NCBI RefSeq assembly: GCF_001428545.1
Contig: NZ_LMHZ01000011.1
Coordinates: 49,558 to 113,557, forward strand
Source: Noviherbaspirillum sp. Root189
GTDB lineage: Bacteria > Pseudomonadota > Gammaproteobacteria > Burkholderiales > Burkholderiaceae_D
Direction of reading: 5' to 3'
DNA: 64,000 nucleotides
Shown here: positions 1 to 11,289 of the stretch, piece by piece
How the letters are laid out: the number at the start of each line of letters is the position of its first letter
How positions within the stretch are numbered: the stretch's first letter is position 1
Position numbers and translations under genes: made by a program
The notes under the pieces: generated by a model
What the model saw: the letters and a program-made list of their open reading frames with translations, nothing else
What the model was told of the DNA's origin: nothing
The model's database searches: none

Positions 1-1759
1 TGCGCAAGGTCGGCAGTGCGCGTCTGGCGGCGATGCAGCGCCGCGTGAAATCGAGCAGCGCCTTGCCCTGCAACGTGTCGGCCAGGCTCCAGTCGAACCA
101 GGAGACCGCGTTATCCTGGCAATACGGATTGTTATTGCCCATCTGCGTGCGGCCGAATTCGTCACCGCCGAGCAGCATCGGCGTGCCGTTGGAAAGCAGC
201 AGCGTCATCAGCATCGCGCGCTTGACCTTTTCCCGCGTGGCGAGCACCGCACGGTCATGGGTCGGCCCTTCCTTGCCCCAGTTGGCACTGCGGTTTTCGT
301 TAGTGCCATCGCGATTGTCTTCGCCGTTGGCCTGGTTATATTTATGCTGATAGCTCACCAGGTCTTGCAGCGTAAATCCGTCATGTGCTGTCACAAAGTT
401 GACCGATGCCCAGGAGCGACGGCGATGATGATTGAACAAGTCCGCCGAGCCGAGCAGGCGCCCGGCCACTGCGCCGCGCATGCCGGCATCGCCGCGCCAG
501 AAACTACGCACATCGTCGCGGAAACGGTCATTCCATTCGGCCACGCCTGCCGGATGATTACCAACCTGATAACCACCCGGACCGATATCCCAGGGTTCGG
601 AAATCAGCTTTACTCTCGCCAGCACCGGGTCCTGCAGCAAGGCGTCGAAAAATCCGGCTCCCGGATCGAAGCCGTGTTGTTCACGTCCGAGTGTCGCGCC
701 CAGATCGAAGCGGAAGCCGTCGATATGGAATTCCTGTACCCAGTAGCGCAGCGAATCCATCACCATCTGGATCACACGCGGGTGCGACATGTTCAGCGTA
801 TTGCCGCAGCCGGTATCGTTGATATGGTGGCGACGGTTGTCCGCATGCAGGCGGTAATAGCTGGCATTGTCAAATCCGCGAAACGACATCGTCGGCCCCA
901 GCTCGCCTTCTTCGCAGGTGTGGTTATAGACCACATCGAGAATGACTTCGATGCCCGCTGCATGAAGCCGGCGCACCGCGTGCCGCAATTCGTTGAGCGC
1001 GCCGCTCGCGAGATAACGCGGCTCGGGCGCAAAGAACGACAGGGTGTTGTAGCCCCAGTAATTGCTCAGGCCGTTGCTGACCAGCCGTCGGTCCTGCAGG
1101 ATCGCATGGATCGGCAACAGCTCGACCGCCGTGATGCCCAGCTTGACGAGATGATCGATGATGCAGGGATTCGCCAGTCCGGAAAACGTCCCGCGCTCAC
1201 CAGCGGGAATCGCCTCGGCAAGCTGCGTCATGCCGCGCACATGGGTTTCATAGATCACCGTCTTTTCCCACGGCACGGCGGGCGGCTTGTCGCCATGCCA
1301 GTGAAAGCTGGCATCCGTGACGACCGCCTTCGGCATTGACAGTGCGCTATCGCGATGATCGAATGACAGGTCGGCGCGCGGTGAATGAAAACGATAGCCA
1401 TATAAGCTATCGCTCCAGCGCACCTGGCCGCGCAGCATTCTGGCATAGGGGTCGAGCAGCAGTTTGTTCGGATTGAAGCGATGTCCCTGGTCGGGCTGGT
1501 ACGGCCCATAGGCGCGGTAGCCATACAACACGCCCGCATGCACGCCTGGCAGGTAGCCATGCCAGACTTCATCTGTGCATTCCGGCAGCGCGCAGCGCGC
1601 GACTTCGTGCCTGCCACTGGGATCGAAGAAGCAGAGCTCCATCTTGACCGCATGGGCGGAAAAGACGGCGAAGTTGGTTCCTTCGCCGTCGTAGGTGGCA
1701 CCTAGTGGATACGATGCGCCCGGTTCGATTGCAGGCAAGGGAAGCGGGACACTGACCAT
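1..1759 (-). CDS. glgX: Glycogen debranching enzyme GlgX (C-terminus cut by window edge)
   Basis: Isoamylase-type GH13 enzyme that hydrolyses alpha-1,6 branches of glycogen in the cytoplasm. Reading the minus strand from the ATG at 1759 gives about 586 codons with no stop before the window edge. An N-terminal CBM48-like beta domain (about residues 15-110) precedes the GH13 barrel. The triad is visible: nucleophile D352 in FRFDLG, acid/base E388 in SEPWDIG and D460 in TAHDGFTL. The start lies 2 bp after the glgB stop, so the two are co-transcribed and probably translationally coupled. The family usually has about 700 residues, so roughly the last 100 are missing. The identification is firm. 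Confidence 0.95.
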   Translation of the reverse strand, partial: MVSVPLPLPAIEPGASYPLGATYDGEGTNFAVFSAHAVKMELCFFDPSGRHEVARCALPECTDEVWHGYLPGVHAGVLYGYRAYGPYQPDQGHRFNPNKLLLDPYARMLRGQVRWSDSLYGYRFHSPRADLSFDHRDSALSMPKAVVTDASFHWHGDKPPAVPWEKTVIYETHVRGMTQLAEAIPAGERGTFSGLANPCIIDHLVKLGITAVELLPIHAILQDRRLVSNGLSNYWGYNTLSFFAPEPRYLASGALNELRHAVRRLHAAGIEVILDVVYNHTCEEGELGPTMSFRGFDNASYYRLHADNRRHHINDTGCGNTLNMSHPRVIQMVMDSLRYWVQEFHIDGFRFDLGATLGREQHGFDPGAGFFDALLQDPVLARVKLISEPWDIGPGGYQVGNHPAGVAEWNDRFRDDVRSFWRGDAGMRGAVAGRLLGSADLFNHHRRRSWASVNFVTAHDGFTLQDLVSYQHKYNQANGEDNRDGTNENRSANWGKEGPTHDRAVLATREKVKRAMLMTLLLSNGTPMLLGGDEFGRTQMGNNNPYCQDNAVSWFDWSLADTLQGKALLDFTRRCIAARRALPTLR

Positions 1760-1761
1760 GT

Positions 1762-4026
1762 TCAGTGTGCAGGCTTGAGGACGATCGCGGACAGCGGCGG
1801 CAGCCGCAATACCAGGGATTGCGCCATGCCATGCGCCGGATGGTTGTCGACTTCGAAAGACTCGACCCGGTCGACGCCCGTGCCGCCATACACGTCCGCA
1901 TCCGAATTGAGGACGACGCGCCAGCTCGCCACCTTGAATCCTGGTCCTTCCGGCACACCAATGCGATAGCCGTCGCGCATGACAGGAGTCATGTTCAGCA
2001 CAATCAGCAAGGGGGCATCGCCTTCATTGCCCTTGCGCAGATAGGCAAAGACACTGTTGGAATTGTCGTCGCCGATCACCCATGCAAAGCCTTCGGATGC
2101 GTAGTCCGTCTTATGCAGTGCCGGCTCGGCCGCATACACGCGGTTCAGGTCGCGCACCAGCCGTTGCACGCCACGGTGGCGCGGATCGTCAAGCAGGTTC
2201 CACTCTGGCGAAGCGTCGTGGTTCCATTCCTTCTCCTGGGCAAACTCGCAGCCCATGAACAGCAGTTTCTTGCCCGGATGGGTCCACATGAAGCCCAGAT
2301 AAGCGCGCAGGTTCGCCAGCCGTTGCGTGACATCGGCGCCGGGCATCTTGTTGAGCAGCGAGCCCTTGCCATGCACCACCTCGTCATGCGATATCGGCAG
2401 CACGAATTTTTCCGAGAATGCGTAGATCAGGCCGAACGTCATGTCGTGATGATGGTGCTGGCGATACAGCGGGTCATAGGACATGTAGCGCAAGGTGTCG
2501 TGCATCCAGCCCATGTTCCACTTGTGCGTGAATCCGAGCCCACCCTCTTCGACCGGGGCGGAGACGCCGGGCCAGGCGGTCGACTCTTCGGCGATCATCA
2601 CCGCGCCCGGACAGCGCTGGCGTATCACCTGGTTGAGATTGCGCAGGAAAGCCACCGCTTCCAGGTTCTCCCGGCCACCATGGATATTGGGTATCCATTC
2701 ACCGGCGTTGCGGCTGTAGTCGCGATACAGCATGGAGGCGACGGCGTCGACGCGGATGCCATCGACATGGTAGTGCTCCAGCCACTCCAGCGCGCTGGCG
2801 ATCAGAAAGCCGCACACTTCATTGCGGCCGAGATTGTAGATCAGCGTATTCCAGTCCTGGTGAAAGCCTTCGCGCGGGTCCTGGTGTTCGTACAGCGCGG
2901 TGCCATCGAAACGCGCCAGTCCGTGTTCGTCCGAGGGAAAATGCGCGGGTACCCAGTCGAGGATCACGCCGATGCCTGCCGCATGGCAGCGGTCGACAAA
3001 GGAAGCAAAGCCGGCCGGCGAACCGAAACGTGCGCTGGGCGCAAACAGGCCGAGCGGCTGGTAACCCCAGGAGCCGCCGAACGGGTGCTCCATGATCGGC
3101 AAGAATTCGATATGCGTGAATCCCATGCCGGTAACGTAGGGAATCAGGCGATCGCCCAGTTCGTGCCAGTTCAGGCTGCGGTTTTCTTCTTCCAGAATGC
3201 GCAGCCAGGAGCCGGCATGGACCTCATAGACCGACATCGGTGCAGTGATATCGTGACGACGGGCGCGCTCAGCCATCCAGGCATCGTCGGTCCAGCGGAA
3301 CGGCACATCGGAGGCGACGACGGAAACGGTCGATGGCGGCGCTTCGGTGGCGCGTGCGACCGGATCGGCCTTCAGCGGCAGTACGTTGCCATCGGCGCCG
3401 ACAATCTCATATTTGTAGCGGGCACCGCTGCGAACACGCGGAATGAACAATTCCCAGACCCCGGCTTCGATGCGCCGGCGCATCGGATGGCGCCGTCCGT
3501 CCCAGGAATTGAAATCGCCGACCACCGATACGCGGCGCGCATTGGGCGCCCATACCGCAAAGCGGGTGCCTGCCATACCGTCGATCACCATCGGGTTGGC
3601 ACCAAGGCACCGTCCGAGTTCGCGGTGATTGCCTTCGGCCAGCAAATGGATATCGAGGTCACCTAGCAGCAGACCGAAGCTGTAAGGATCTTCCGTGTAC
3701 TGCACATGCTCGCCGCCGGATGTCGTAGGCCAGGTAATGCGTAACAGATAATTGTCGCCGCTGATGGAGGCTGGCGCCGCGCTGATGAACAAACCTGTCT
3801 GGTTGACGTTATACAAGGATTCGATCAGCTCGCCGGCCGCGTCATTGCCCGGCACGCGGGTAACGATGTCCACCGCGCGCGCGCCCGGCTGGAAGGTGCG
3901 TACCACCGTGCGATCCTCCATGCGATGCGGGCCGAACAAGGCAAAGGGGTCGGACAGGCGGCCTTGCAAAACGGCGTCAAGCGTCTTCTGGTGCACGTCG
4001 GTCAATTCTTCAATGCGGTCAGTCAT
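1762..4026 (-). CDS. glgB: 1,4-alpha-glucan branching enzyme GlgB
   Basis: Cuts alpha-1,4 chains and re-attaches them as alpha-1,6 branches, giving branched glycogen from the linear glucan made by GlgE or GlgA. It has 754 residues, close to the usual 730. Domain order: N-terminal beta domains, the first with FALFGPHRM and the CBM48 with [19 protein letters not shown]; then the GH13 barrel with nucleophile D427 (GIRVDAV), acid/base E480 (MIAEES) and D548 ([10 protein letters not shown]); then a C-terminal beta domain. Its ATG overlaps the end of treS-maltokinase by 8 bp and its stop is 2 bp from the glgX start, so it sits inside a tight operon. Confidence 0.97.
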   Translation of the reverse strand: MTDRIEELTDVHQKTLDAVLQGRLSDPFALFGPHRMEDRTVVRTFQPGARAVDIVTRVPGNDAAGELIESLYNVNQTGLFISAAPASISGDNYLLRITWPTTSGGEHVQYTEDPYSFGLLLGDLDIHLLAEGNHRELGRCLGANPMVIDGMAGTRFAVWAPNARRVSVVGDFNSWDGRRHPMRRRIEAGVWELFIPRVRSGARYKYEIVGADGNVLPLKADPVARATEAPPSTVSVVASDVPFRWTDDAWMAERARRHDITAPMSVYEVHAGSWLRILEEENRSLNWHELGDRLIPYVTGMGFTHIEFLPIMEHPFGGSWGYQPLGLFAPSARFGSPAGFASFVDRCHAAGIGVILDWVPAHFPSDEHGLARFDGTALYEHQDPREGFHQDWNTLIYNLGRNEVCGFLIASALEWLEHYHVDGIRVDAVASMLYRDYSRNAGEWIPNIHGGRENLEAVAFLRNLNQVIRQRCPGAVMIAEESTAWPGVSAPVEEGGLGFTHKWNMGWMHDTLRYMSYDPLYRQHHHHDMTFGLIYAFSEKFVLPISHDEVVHGKGSLLNKMPGADVTQRLANLRAYLGFMWTHPGKKLLFMGCEFAQEKEWNHDASPEWNLLDDPRHRGVQRLVRDLNRVYAAEPALHKTDYASEGFAWVIGDDNSNSVFAYLRKGNEGDAPLLIVLNMTPVMRDGYRIGVPEGPGFKVASWRVVLNSDADVYGGTGVDRVESFEVDNHPAHGMAQSLVLRLPPLSAIVLKPAH

Positions 4027-7000
4027 TCGACTGTTCTCCTTCTGTAGTGCCGGTAGTACTGGTGGTGCCGGTGGTGCCGGTGGTGCCCGGTGTATCCGCA
4101 GTGCCTAATAGCTGGTCAGCGATTTTCGCCAAGCCATTGACCGGTACCGGAATCCATGTCGGACGATTGGCGGCCTCATAGCACACCTCGTATGCGGCTT
4201 TTTCAAGAACGAACAACTGGGTCAGGCTGCGCTCGGCCGCTTCGGACATCTGCATCGGCCCGTTCGACACCGCGTCGTGATAACCGCGCAGGAAGGCGTT
4301 CTGGCAAATCGGACCGAACTCGCGCAGGATCTGCTGCTTGCGCAACTCCGCCGATTCGCTCAGATCGGCCGGTCCCGACGTGCCGGCAAACGCAGCGGCA
4401 TAGTCGAACGAGCGCAACAGGCCGGCGACATCGCGCAGCGGGCTGGATTTTCCGCGACGCTGGTCAAGCGGTTTGGCGGGTTCGCCTTCGAAGTCGACGA
4501 TGTAGACGTCGCCTTGCGCTACCAGCACCTGGCCAAGGTGGAAATCACCATGGATACGGATACGCAATGTGCCGACACCGGCCGCCGCCAATGCATCGAC
4601 ACGTTCGAGGACGCGCTCGCGCTGAGCAATCAGGCGCTCAACACGCTTGGCTTCCGCATCATTGCTCCACGCCTTCGTGCTTGCCATGACGGCAAACGCC
4701 GCCTCGATCTGACGGCGTGCGCCAACTGCCCATTCCTCTGCATCATCGGCAGTCGCGGCCTCCGGTGCGAAATCCGGATTGTCGGTTGGTGTCGCCAGAG
4801 CGTTGTGCATTTCGCCGAGGCGACGGCCAAGCACCGCAGAAATTTCGACCAGATCGTCACCCGGGTTGGACATCTCCGCCAGTTCGGTGGTCGTCTCGGT
4901 ACCACTGATCGTTTCCGTGATCGTGGTCTGCTGGATCCAGCGTGTCAGCGTGTCGAGTATCCATTGCCATGCGTCGCCCTGATTGTGAATAAAGCGCTGC
5001 AGCATGATCATCGTGTACGGCGTGCCATCGGTGGCGATGCGCGTGACCTCGCCCAGCATGGGCGGTGCATTGGCGTAGCCGAGCGAGGTGAGATAACGGC
5101 CCATCTCCGCTTCCGGATGGACGCCGGGCTGGATGTGGCGGATCACCTTGAGCACCATCGCATCTTCAAGGATGAGCGAACTGTTGGATTGTTCGGCCGA
5201 CATGCGCCGCACCGTCGGTTCCTTGCCGATATCGATCCTGTCCAGCTCCCCGGTCGGGATGAAACAGATCTCGCCGTCTTCCGAGGCAAGCTTTGCTTGC
5301 GCCCGCAATAATTCGACGATGACGTAAGCAAAGGAGTCGAGCACGAAGCCGTCGGTCAGCAATCCGACGTTGCGGCCGCGACGCACCCGCGCAAGCGCGA
5401 GCTGCTGCGGCAGTGCGGTGACAATGTCTTCTTCCCGGATAAAGCCGAGCGGCATCAGGTAGCGCTCGGTGCCATGCGCGGTTTTGGTTTCGATTTCCGC
5501 CAGCATGGTGGGCATGACGTTGGGACGGGCCTGCGAAGCAGGCAGACCGGTCGCCATTGCAATGCGCACCGAGCGCAGTTTTTCCTGCTTGCCCGCGTAC
5601 CAGCGCCGTTTTGGCAGATAGGCAGGCAAGGCCTCGCTTTCCAGGATGGCGCGCCGTGGCGGGTCGAGGATTTCCATGATGTCTTGCCGCAGCACCAGCG
5701 TCGCCAGTTCCGGCAGCGGTTCGGGCGCGGGCGTATGCCATGCAGGCATGCGGGTCTTGGTCGCCAGCAGGAACCAGTAAAAGCCGTAAGGCGGCAACGT
5801 CAGCAGATAGGGCAGCTGGCCGATCGGCGGAAATGCCGAGCCACCGATCATTTCCAGCGGCACTTGCCCGGCATAGCTCGACAGGTCGAGTTCGACCGCC
5901 TGCGCGGAGCGCGATACGTTCGCCACGCACAGGATGGTTTCGGTGGCGTCACCCTCTTCGGGACGGTATTCGCGCAGGTAGGCAAGAATACGGCGGTTGC
6001 TCGGATTCAGCAGGCTCAGCGATCCGCGGCTGAATGCGCAATGCTGCTTGCGCACCGCCAGCATGCGACGCATCCAATTCAGCAACGAATACGGATCACC
6101 CATCTGCGCTTCGACGTTGACCGCTTCATAGCCATACATCGGATCCATGATCGGTGGCAGGACCAGCCGGGCAGGGTCGGCGCGCGAGAAGCCGCCGTTA
6201 CGATCGGGTGTCCATTGCATTGGCGTACGCACGCCATCGCGGTCGCCCAGATGGATGTTGTCGCCCATGCCGATTTCGTCGCCATAGTAGAGGACCGGCG
6301 TGCCGGGCATCGACAGCAGGAAGCTATTGAGCAGTTCGGCGCGGCGGCGATCGCGTTCCAGCAGCGGCAGCAGCCGGCGGCGGATGCCGAGGTTGATCCG
6401 CGCGCGCTTCTCGGACGCGTAGTGGTTCCACAGGTAGTCGCGCTCGCGGTCGGTCACCATTTCCAGCGTCAGCTCGTCATGGTTGCGCAGGAAAATCGCC
6501 CACTGGCAGTCCTTCGGAATCTCCGGGGTCTGCCGCAGGATATCCGCGATCGGAAAGCGGTCTTCCTGGGCGATTGCCATGTACATACGGGGCATCAGCG
6601 GGAAATGGAAGGCCATGTGGCATTCATCGTTATCGCCGAAATACTGCTGCACGTCCTCGGGCCACATGTTGGCTTCGGCCAGCAACATCCTGCCCGGGAA
6701 GGTGCGGTCCAGTTCTTCGCGAATGCGCTTGAGAATGGCATGCGTCTCCGGCAGGTTTTCATTGCTGGTGCCTTCGCGCTCGATCAGGTAAGGCACGGCG
6801 TCCAGCCGCAGGCCATCGACGCCAAGATCGAGCCAGAACGACATCACGCTCAGCACGGCTTTCAGCACTTGCGGATTGTCGAAGTTCAGGTCCGGCTGGT
6901 GCGAATAGAAACGGTGCCAGTAAAACGCGTTGGCAACCGGGTCCCAGGTCCAGTTGGATTTTTCGGTGTCGCAAAAAATGATGCGCGTGCCGCTGTACGC

Positions 7001-7471
7001 CTGGTCGTTATCGGACCAGACATAAAAATTGCGTGCCGCCGAGCCGGGCTTGGCCTTGCGCGCCCGCTGAAACCAGGGATGCTGGTCCGAGGTATGGTTG
7101 ACGACCAGTTCGGTAATGACGCGCAGGCCGCGCCGGTGCGCTTCCGCGATAAAGCGGCGCGCATCGGCCATGGTGCCGTAATCGGGATGGACACCGCGGT
7201 ACTCGGCAATATCATAGCCGTCGTCACGGCGCGGCGACGGATAGAACGGCAGCAGCCAGATCGTATTGACGCCAAGATCCGCAATATAGTCGAGCTTGTC
7301 GATTAGGCCGGCAAAATCGCCGATGCCGTCGTTGTTGGAATCGAAGTAAGACTTGACGTGCACCTGGTAAATGACCGCATCCTTATACCAGTGCAGATCA
7401 TCGCTGAAACGCTTGGGCGATATGACGGTGGCCGTACCAGTAGTCGGACGGGCTGTCTTGCGGCGATCCAT
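4019..7471 (-). CDS. treS: Trehalose synthase-maltokinase fusion (TreS-Mak)
   Basis: Bifunctional 1150-residue protein. The N-terminal GH13 domain (about residues 25-580) isomerises trehalose and maltose: D224 in GLRLDAV, E266 in LLAEANMW, D332 in [13 protein letters not shown]. The C-terminal aminoglycoside-phosphotransferase-like domain (about residues 620-1110) is a maltokinase making maltose-1-phosphate: [10 protein letters not shown] near its start, catalytic loop HGDFHLGQ with D976, then the metal-binding VDFEGEP. This fusion is well known and feeds GlgE, whose gene lies directly upstream with a 2-bp gap. The last 30 or so residues are a low-complexity Thr/Gly tail encoded by a 9-bp tandem repeat, which looks recent and not functional. 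Confidence 0.96.
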   Translation of the reverse strand: MDRRKTARPTTGTATVISPKRFSDDLHWYKDAVIYQVHVKSYFDSNNDGIGDFAGLIDKLDYIADLGVNTIWLLPFYPSPRRDDGYDIAEYRGVHPDYGTMADARRFIAEAHRRGLRVITELVVNHTSDQHPWFQRARKAKPGSAARNFYVWSDNDQAYSGTRIIFCDTEKSNWTWDPVANAFYWHRFYSHQPDLNFDNPQVLKAVLSVMSFWLDLGVDGLRLDAVPYLIEREGTSNENLPETHAILKRIREELDRTFPGRMLLAEANMWPEDVQQYFGDNDECHMAFHFPLMPRMYMAIAQEDRFPIADILRQTPEIPKDCQWAIFLRNHDELTLEMVTDRERDYLWNHYASEKRARINLGIRRRLLPLLERDRRRAELLNSFLLSMPGTPVLYYGDEIGMGDNIHLGDRDGVRTPMQWTPDRNGGFSRADPARLVLPPIMDPMYGYEAVNVEAQMGDPYSLLNWMRRMLAVRKQHCAFSRGSLSLLNPSNRRILAYLREYRPEEGDATETILCVANVSRSAQAVELDLSSYAGQVPLEMIGGSAFPPIGQLPYLLTLPPYGFYWFLLATKTRMPAWHTPAPEPLPELATLVLRQDIMEILDPPRRAILESEALPAYLPKRRWYAGKQEKLRSVRIAMATGLPASQARPNVMPTMLAEIETKTAHGTERYLMPLGFIREEDIVTALPQQLALARVRRGRNVGLLTDGFVLDSFAYVIVELLRAQAKLASEDGEICFIPTGELDRIDIGKEPTVRRMSAEQSNSSLILEDAMVLKVIRHIQPGVHPEAEMGRYLTSLGYANAPPMLGEVTRIATDGTPYTMIMLQRFIHNQGDAWQWILDTLTRWIQQTTITETISGTETTTELAEMSNPGDDLVEISAVLGRRLGEMHNALATPTDNPDFAPEAATADDAEEWAVGARRQIEAAFAVMASTKAWSNDAEAKRVERLIAQRERVLERVDALAAAGVGTLRIRIHGDFHLGQVLVAQGDVYIVDFEGEPAKPLDQRRGKSSPLRDVAGLLRSFDYAAAFAGTSGPADLSESAELRKQQILREFGPICQNAFLRGYHDAVSNGPMQMSEAAERSLTQLFVLEKAAYEVCYEAANRPTWIPVPVNGLAKIADQLLGTADTPGTTGTTGTTSTTGTTEGEQSND
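4043..4087. repeat. 9-bp imperfect tandem repeat in the 3' end of treS-mak
   Basis: Five adjacent 9-bp units of the type GGTGGTGCC, the last three identical. On the coding strand they give the Thr/Gly-rich C-terminal tail of the TreS-maltokinase fusion. The unit length is a multiple of three, so expansion or contraction keeps the frame. Confidence 0.85.
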
Positions 7472-7473
7472 GC

Positions 7474-10400
7474 TTATGCTCCCTTGTGTCTAACGCGCCA
7501 GATGGCATACGGACAAACAAACGGATCCAGCCGCAGTGGCTGGAACTTGCCATGCCAGGCGATGCGCGCGCCGGTCACGAGGTCATCGGCCTCCAGTGTT
7601 CCGTCGTCGGCAATGCCGAATTCCCATAGCGGCAGTTCCAGCGTCGCTTCATGCGCCGCGAACGGATCCAGGTTAATGGCTACCATTATCACGTTGTCAC
7701 CGAAATGCTGACAGCTGTCAGCAGGGGGCGTGGACTTGACGAAGAACAAGATATTGTCATTCGACGCATTCAGGAAGCGTATCCCGAGGTGGGTCTGCAG
7801 TGCCGGGTTCTCGGAACGGATGCGATTGAGCTGCGTGATCTCATGAATGATATTGCCGGGACGCTGCCAGTCCCAGGCACGAATCTCGTATTTTTCCGAA
7901 TCCAGGTATTCTTCCTTGCCCGGTACCGGCGTCGCTTCGCACAACTCGAAACCGCTATACATGCCCCACAAGCCGGACAAGGTGGTGGCCAGCGCGGTAC
8001 GGATCAGGAAACCGGGCCGCCCCGACTTTTGCAGGAAGACCGGATTAATGTCGGGGGTATTGACAAAGAAATGCGGCCGGAAGTATTCCTTCACATTGGT
8101 CGTCGACAGTTCGGTCATGTACTCGATGAACTCTTCCTTGGTATTGCGCCAGGTGAAGTACGTGTACGACTGCGAATAGCCTACCTTGGCGAGACGGTAC
8201 ATCATCTTCGGTCGGGTGAAGGCTTCCGACAGGAAGATGGTATCCGGATAGCGGCCGCGGATATCGCCGATCATCCACTCCCAGAACGGCAACGGCTTGG
8301 TGTGGGGATTATCGACGCGGAATACGCGCACGCCTTCCCTGACCCAGAACAGCACCGCATCGCGCAGCGCGATCCACAGGCCGGGTATCGCGCCTTCCGC
8401 ATAGAAATCGACGTTGACGATGTCCTGATATTTTTTCGGCGGATTTTCCGCGTAGCGGATCGACCCGTCGGGACGCCATGCAAACCATTCCGGATGTTCC
8501 TTCAGCCAGGGATGGTCGGGTGAACACTGGATCGCAAAGTCGAGCGCAAGCTCCAGCCCATGACGCGCCGCTTCCTCCCGCAAATGCCGGAAATCGTCCA
8601 GCGTGCCAAGTTGCGGATGGATCGCATCATGGCCGCCTTCCTCGGAGCCGATTGCGTACGGGCTGCCCGGATCGTCCGGCCCCGGCGTCAGGCTGTTGTT
8701 GCGGCCTTTCCTGTGCTTCTTGCCGATCGGGTGGATGGGCGTGAAGTACAGCGTGTCGAAGCCCATCGCCTGGATCGCGGGCAGACGCTTTTCGACGTCG
8801 GCGAATGTGCCGTGCCGCACCGGGTCGCCGCTCTGTGAACGGGGAAACAGTTCATACCAGCTCGAAAAACGCGCCGCGCGGCGTTCCACGTCGATCCGCA
8901 TCACCGGTTCGCTACGCACGACGAAGGGCCGCGCATCGGCCAGGCGCATTGCTTCGGCGGTCGGTTCGGACAGCAGCGCCGCGATCCTTTCCGCATCTTT
9001 CGATGCGGCCTTGGCCTGGTCGCGGGTCTGCGTCACCTTGAGCGACTTGGCGAGCGCCCTCAATGTCGGCAGCGCCGCGCCAATATCGGCTTGCTCCGCA
9101 TGGGCCAGCGCGGATTCGACCAGCAGGCGTCCTTCTTCCAGTTCCAGCGAGACATTCAGGCCGGCGGTGGTTTTCTTTTCCAGCTCGTCGCGGTAGGTGG
9201 CAAAGGCATCGCGCCATGCCTCGATGGTGAATAGGTAACGGCCGATGCGGGTCAATGGCAGCGATGCGGCCCAGCGATCGTTTTCGGTCGGATGCATGCG
9301 AATCTCTCGCCACTCCGCCTCATCGGCCGGTCGCCACAATACGGCCACCGCCAGCTTGTCATGACCATCGACAAAGACGTCGGCTTCGATGGTCACCGAA
9401 TCGCCGATCGTCCGCTTGACCGGAAACTTGCCGCCATCGACCGCCGGCTCAATCGCTTCAATGGCAATGCGCGGCGAACGCGCGGCGGCGGTGATGAACT
9501 GCTTGCCGCGCTGCACCGGCAGCAGGATGGGCGGAATGCGATGTGCGGCAAACAACTGGAACTCCGCACCGCCGATTTCCAGCGGATGCGTTTGTGTTTG
9601 CGGCTGCGGGTTGCCCTGCCCGGGCTCGCCGTGCGGCCACAGCCGTTGATAGCGAACATAACCGTCGGCGCGTTCCAGCAACTGGCTCTCATGAAGGACG
9701 CAACTGTGCAGTGCATCGGCATTCGCCACCATCATCAGCGCTCTGCCGGATGCGCTCTTCTCGGCTTCCTCACGCAGCAGGACCGCGATGTCGGCGTCGA
9801 CGCTGCTCAGCAGACGTACCGGCTGTCCGTAACAGGCCGCGCCATTGCCAGCGATGAACGCATTGACTTCGGCAATCTCCGCCGACAGATCGAAAGGCGC
9901 ATTGGCCTGTACCTGCGGCAGCGCATCCGGCCGGTTGCCGGGGATTGTCGCGGTGAGACCGGAGGCGCCGAACTCGAATCCCATGGGAATCAGGATGCCG
10001 TTGCCGGCGGCTGCGGCCAGCCGCAATGCGCGGCGATAGATTTGCTGTTGCACCGGGGCGTCTTCGTTGCCGGCAACGCGTCCGATGACAGGCTCATCGG
10101 GGCTGTCGGGAAACGCAATTGCCGGGCCGATGCGCGAAAGCCGCTGCTGTTCCTCGACCAGCCAGCGCGAACGGTAGTCCCACCATGCTCCTGATGAAAA
10201 GCTCGCATCGAAATCGCAACCGGCCAGCGCATCAATCTGTTCCGGCGTGCAGCCCGGTGTCCATGCGAGGAACCGCACAGGCTTGCCGCTTGCCTGCGCG
10301 CCGTCGCGCACCAGCTTGATCAAGCGGCACCAGAACGACACGTTGGGCCCCGCGATCTGGATGCAGCGAAAGCCCGCCACACCGGCTTCGAGCATTGCCT

Positions 10401-10821
10401 GCATGCGCGGATGCCAGTACGCCGCGACTTCCTGCATGACCGCCGGGTCCTCATAGCGAAGCCGGGGCGTCGTTCGCAAAGGTTGGGTACGTCGGGGGTC
10501 CGGCAAGTCATCGTCATGCCCGGCGGCGGAAAACCAGTTCGGATGCGTTGCTGCCAGCGCTTCATCGGCGCCAAGGCTGCCGGCGTCAAAGTCGACCAGC
10601 AGGCGGAGTTGCCGTTGCGCGCAAGCCTGGGCCAGTTGTCGCAACGATTCTTCCGATGCGGGTTGCGGTATGAGCACGTGATCGAAGCCCATCGCCACGC
10701 ATCGCTGCAGGACGTTTTCAAATTCGGTCGACGGCCCCGCGAGGCGCGGGTCGACATAATAGATTCTGGGGAGAAAAGGCGTCGTAATCTGCGTAATTGG
10801 CGTCGTTGGCATTATTGGCAT
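7474..10821 (-). CDS. glgE: Maltose-1-phosphate maltosyltransferase GlgE with N-terminal degenerate GH13 domain
   Basis: Adds maltose from maltose-1-phosphate to the non-reducing end of alpha-1,4-glucan. The canonical GlgE part starts near residue 450 ([13 protein letters not shown]) and has nucleophile D837 in FRVDNPHTK and E866 in [10 protein letters not shown]. Its length (about 665 residues) matches stand-alone GlgE. The first 440 or so residues are an extra barrel-like domain that resembles GH13 but lacks its catalytic residues (GFRCI at 150-154, LAWTPG at 185-190). Extended GlgE proteins occur in Burkholderiales. This is the first gene of the operon glgE > treS-mak > glgB > glgX. The start at 10821 lies in a 9-bp repeat, and a nearby in-frame ATG is possible. 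Confidence 0.95.
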   Translation of the reverse strand: MPIMPTTPITQITTPFLPRIYYVDPRLAGPSTEFENVLQRCVAMGFDHVLIPQPASEESLRQLAQACAQRQLRLLVDFDAGSLGADEALAATHPNWFSAAGHDDDLPDPRRTQPLRTTPRLRYEDPAVMQEVAAYWHPRMQAMLEAGVAGFRCIQIAGPNVSFWCRLIKLVRDGAQASGKPVRFLAWTPGCTPEQIDALAGCDFDASFSSGAWWDYRSRWLVEEQQRLSRIGPAIAFPDSPDEPVIGRVAGNEDAPVQQQIYRRALRLAAAAGNGILIPMGFEFGASGLTATIPGNRPDALPQVQANAPFDLSAEIAEVNAFIAGNGAACYGQPVRLLSSVDADIAVLLREEAEKSASGRALMMVANADALHSCVLHESQLLERADGYVRYQRLWPHGEPGQGNPQPQTQTHPLEIGGAEFQLFAAHRIPPILLPVQRGKQFITAAARSPRIAIEAIEPAVDGGKFPVKRTIGDSVTIEADVFVDGHDKLAVAVLWRPADEAEWREIRMHPTENDRWAASLPLTRIGRYLFTIEAWRDAFATYRDELEKKTTAGLNVSLELEEGRLLVESALAHAEQADIGAALPTLRALAKSLKVTQTRDQAKAASKDAERIAALLSEPTAEAMRLADARPFVVRSEPVMRIDVERRAARFSSWYELFPRSQSGDPVRHGTFADVEKRLPAIQAMGFDTLYFTPIHPIGKKHRKGRNNSLTPGPDDPGSPYAIGSEEGGHDAIHPQLGTLDDFRHLREEAARHGLELALDFAIQCSPDHPWLKEHPEWFAWRPDGSIRYAENPPKKYQDIVNVDFYAEGAIPGLWIALRDAVLFWVREGVRVFRVDNPHTKPLPFWEWMIGDIRGRYPDTIFLSEAFTRPKMMYRLAKVGYSQSYTYFTWRNTKEEFIEYMTELSTTNVKEYFRPHFFVNTPDINPVFLQKSGRPGFLIRTALATTLSGLWGMYSGFELCEATPVPGKEEYLDSEKYEIRAWDWQRPGNIIHEITQLNRIRSENPALQTHLGIRFLNASNDNILFFVKSTPPADSCQHFGDNVIMVAINLDPFAAHEATLELPLWEFGIADDGTLEADDLVTGARIAWHGKFQPLRLDPFVCPYAIWRVRHKGA

Positions 10822-10823
10822 TG
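10779..10823. repeat. 9-bp imperfect tandem repeat over the glgE start
   Basis: Five diverged 9-bp units of the type ATTGGCATT/GTTGGCATT/ATTGGCGTC run through the first 14 codons of glgE and end at its start codon. They encode a Pro/Thr/Ile-rich N-terminus with no counterpart in the folded domain, which begins at the RIYYVDPR segment. Confidence 0.6.
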
Positions 10824-11289
10824 TTGTGAACTGGTCCCAGGTATAAAAAGAGCCGACCAGCCGGACTCCGGCAGACGGCCTGCGATCTTTTCAGATAGAG
10901 CACTCAAAACGGCAATTTGTTCGCAAACAGGCATTCATAAATCGCAAGTTTGCCGACCCTTCCCGTGGCTGTCCGCATATCAGCTGCAGATGTACTGCAG
11001 CGAAAGTTGCGCACAGGGCACAAATCAGCATCTTCTTGCCTATACGACATTGCGAAATTCCTCGAAGCAACAGATAGTGTGGTTCATGGTCGCATCCATT
11101 CCGAAAGCACAGAAAGTACAAGGCGGGGAGTAATTTCCGGTCTTGTCCGACTTCGACGATGAGACAACCGCCTGTGACACGCCGGGCGGCAACAAAAGAT
11201 TGAACGCGCCCTTTGTGCAAGCGGGCTTTCACTGCCTGCGGCGCAATGCCACACACACACTTGGGCGCACTTGTTTTGTGAGACAGCCA
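10822..11289. promoter_or_regulatory. Divergent promoter region between glgE and the GH13 alpha-glucosidase gene
   Basis: 468 bp without a convincing gene. It must hold the promoters of the glgE operon (leftward) and of the alpha-glucosidase gene (rightward). The sequence is less GC-rich than its surroundings. I see no clear paired -35/-10 boxes or operator palindrome. An open frame continues upstream of 11290, but its translation does not resemble the enzyme family. Confidence 0.5.

Noticed and set aside
1765..3666. Long plus-strand open frame (633 codons) antisense to glgB
   Set aside because: A shadow frame in GC-rich coding DNA; no start context or domain, while glgB is complete on the other strand.
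5474..7306. Long plus-strand open frame (610 codons) antisense to treS-maltokinase
   Set aside because: It mirrors the third-position GC bias of the real gene and its translation shows no family motif; the minus-strand protein has all catalytic residues.
11143..11289. Upstream extension of the alpha-glucosidase frame
   Set aside because: Unrelated to the family and without a good ribosome site; the start at 11290 fits the fold's first strand.
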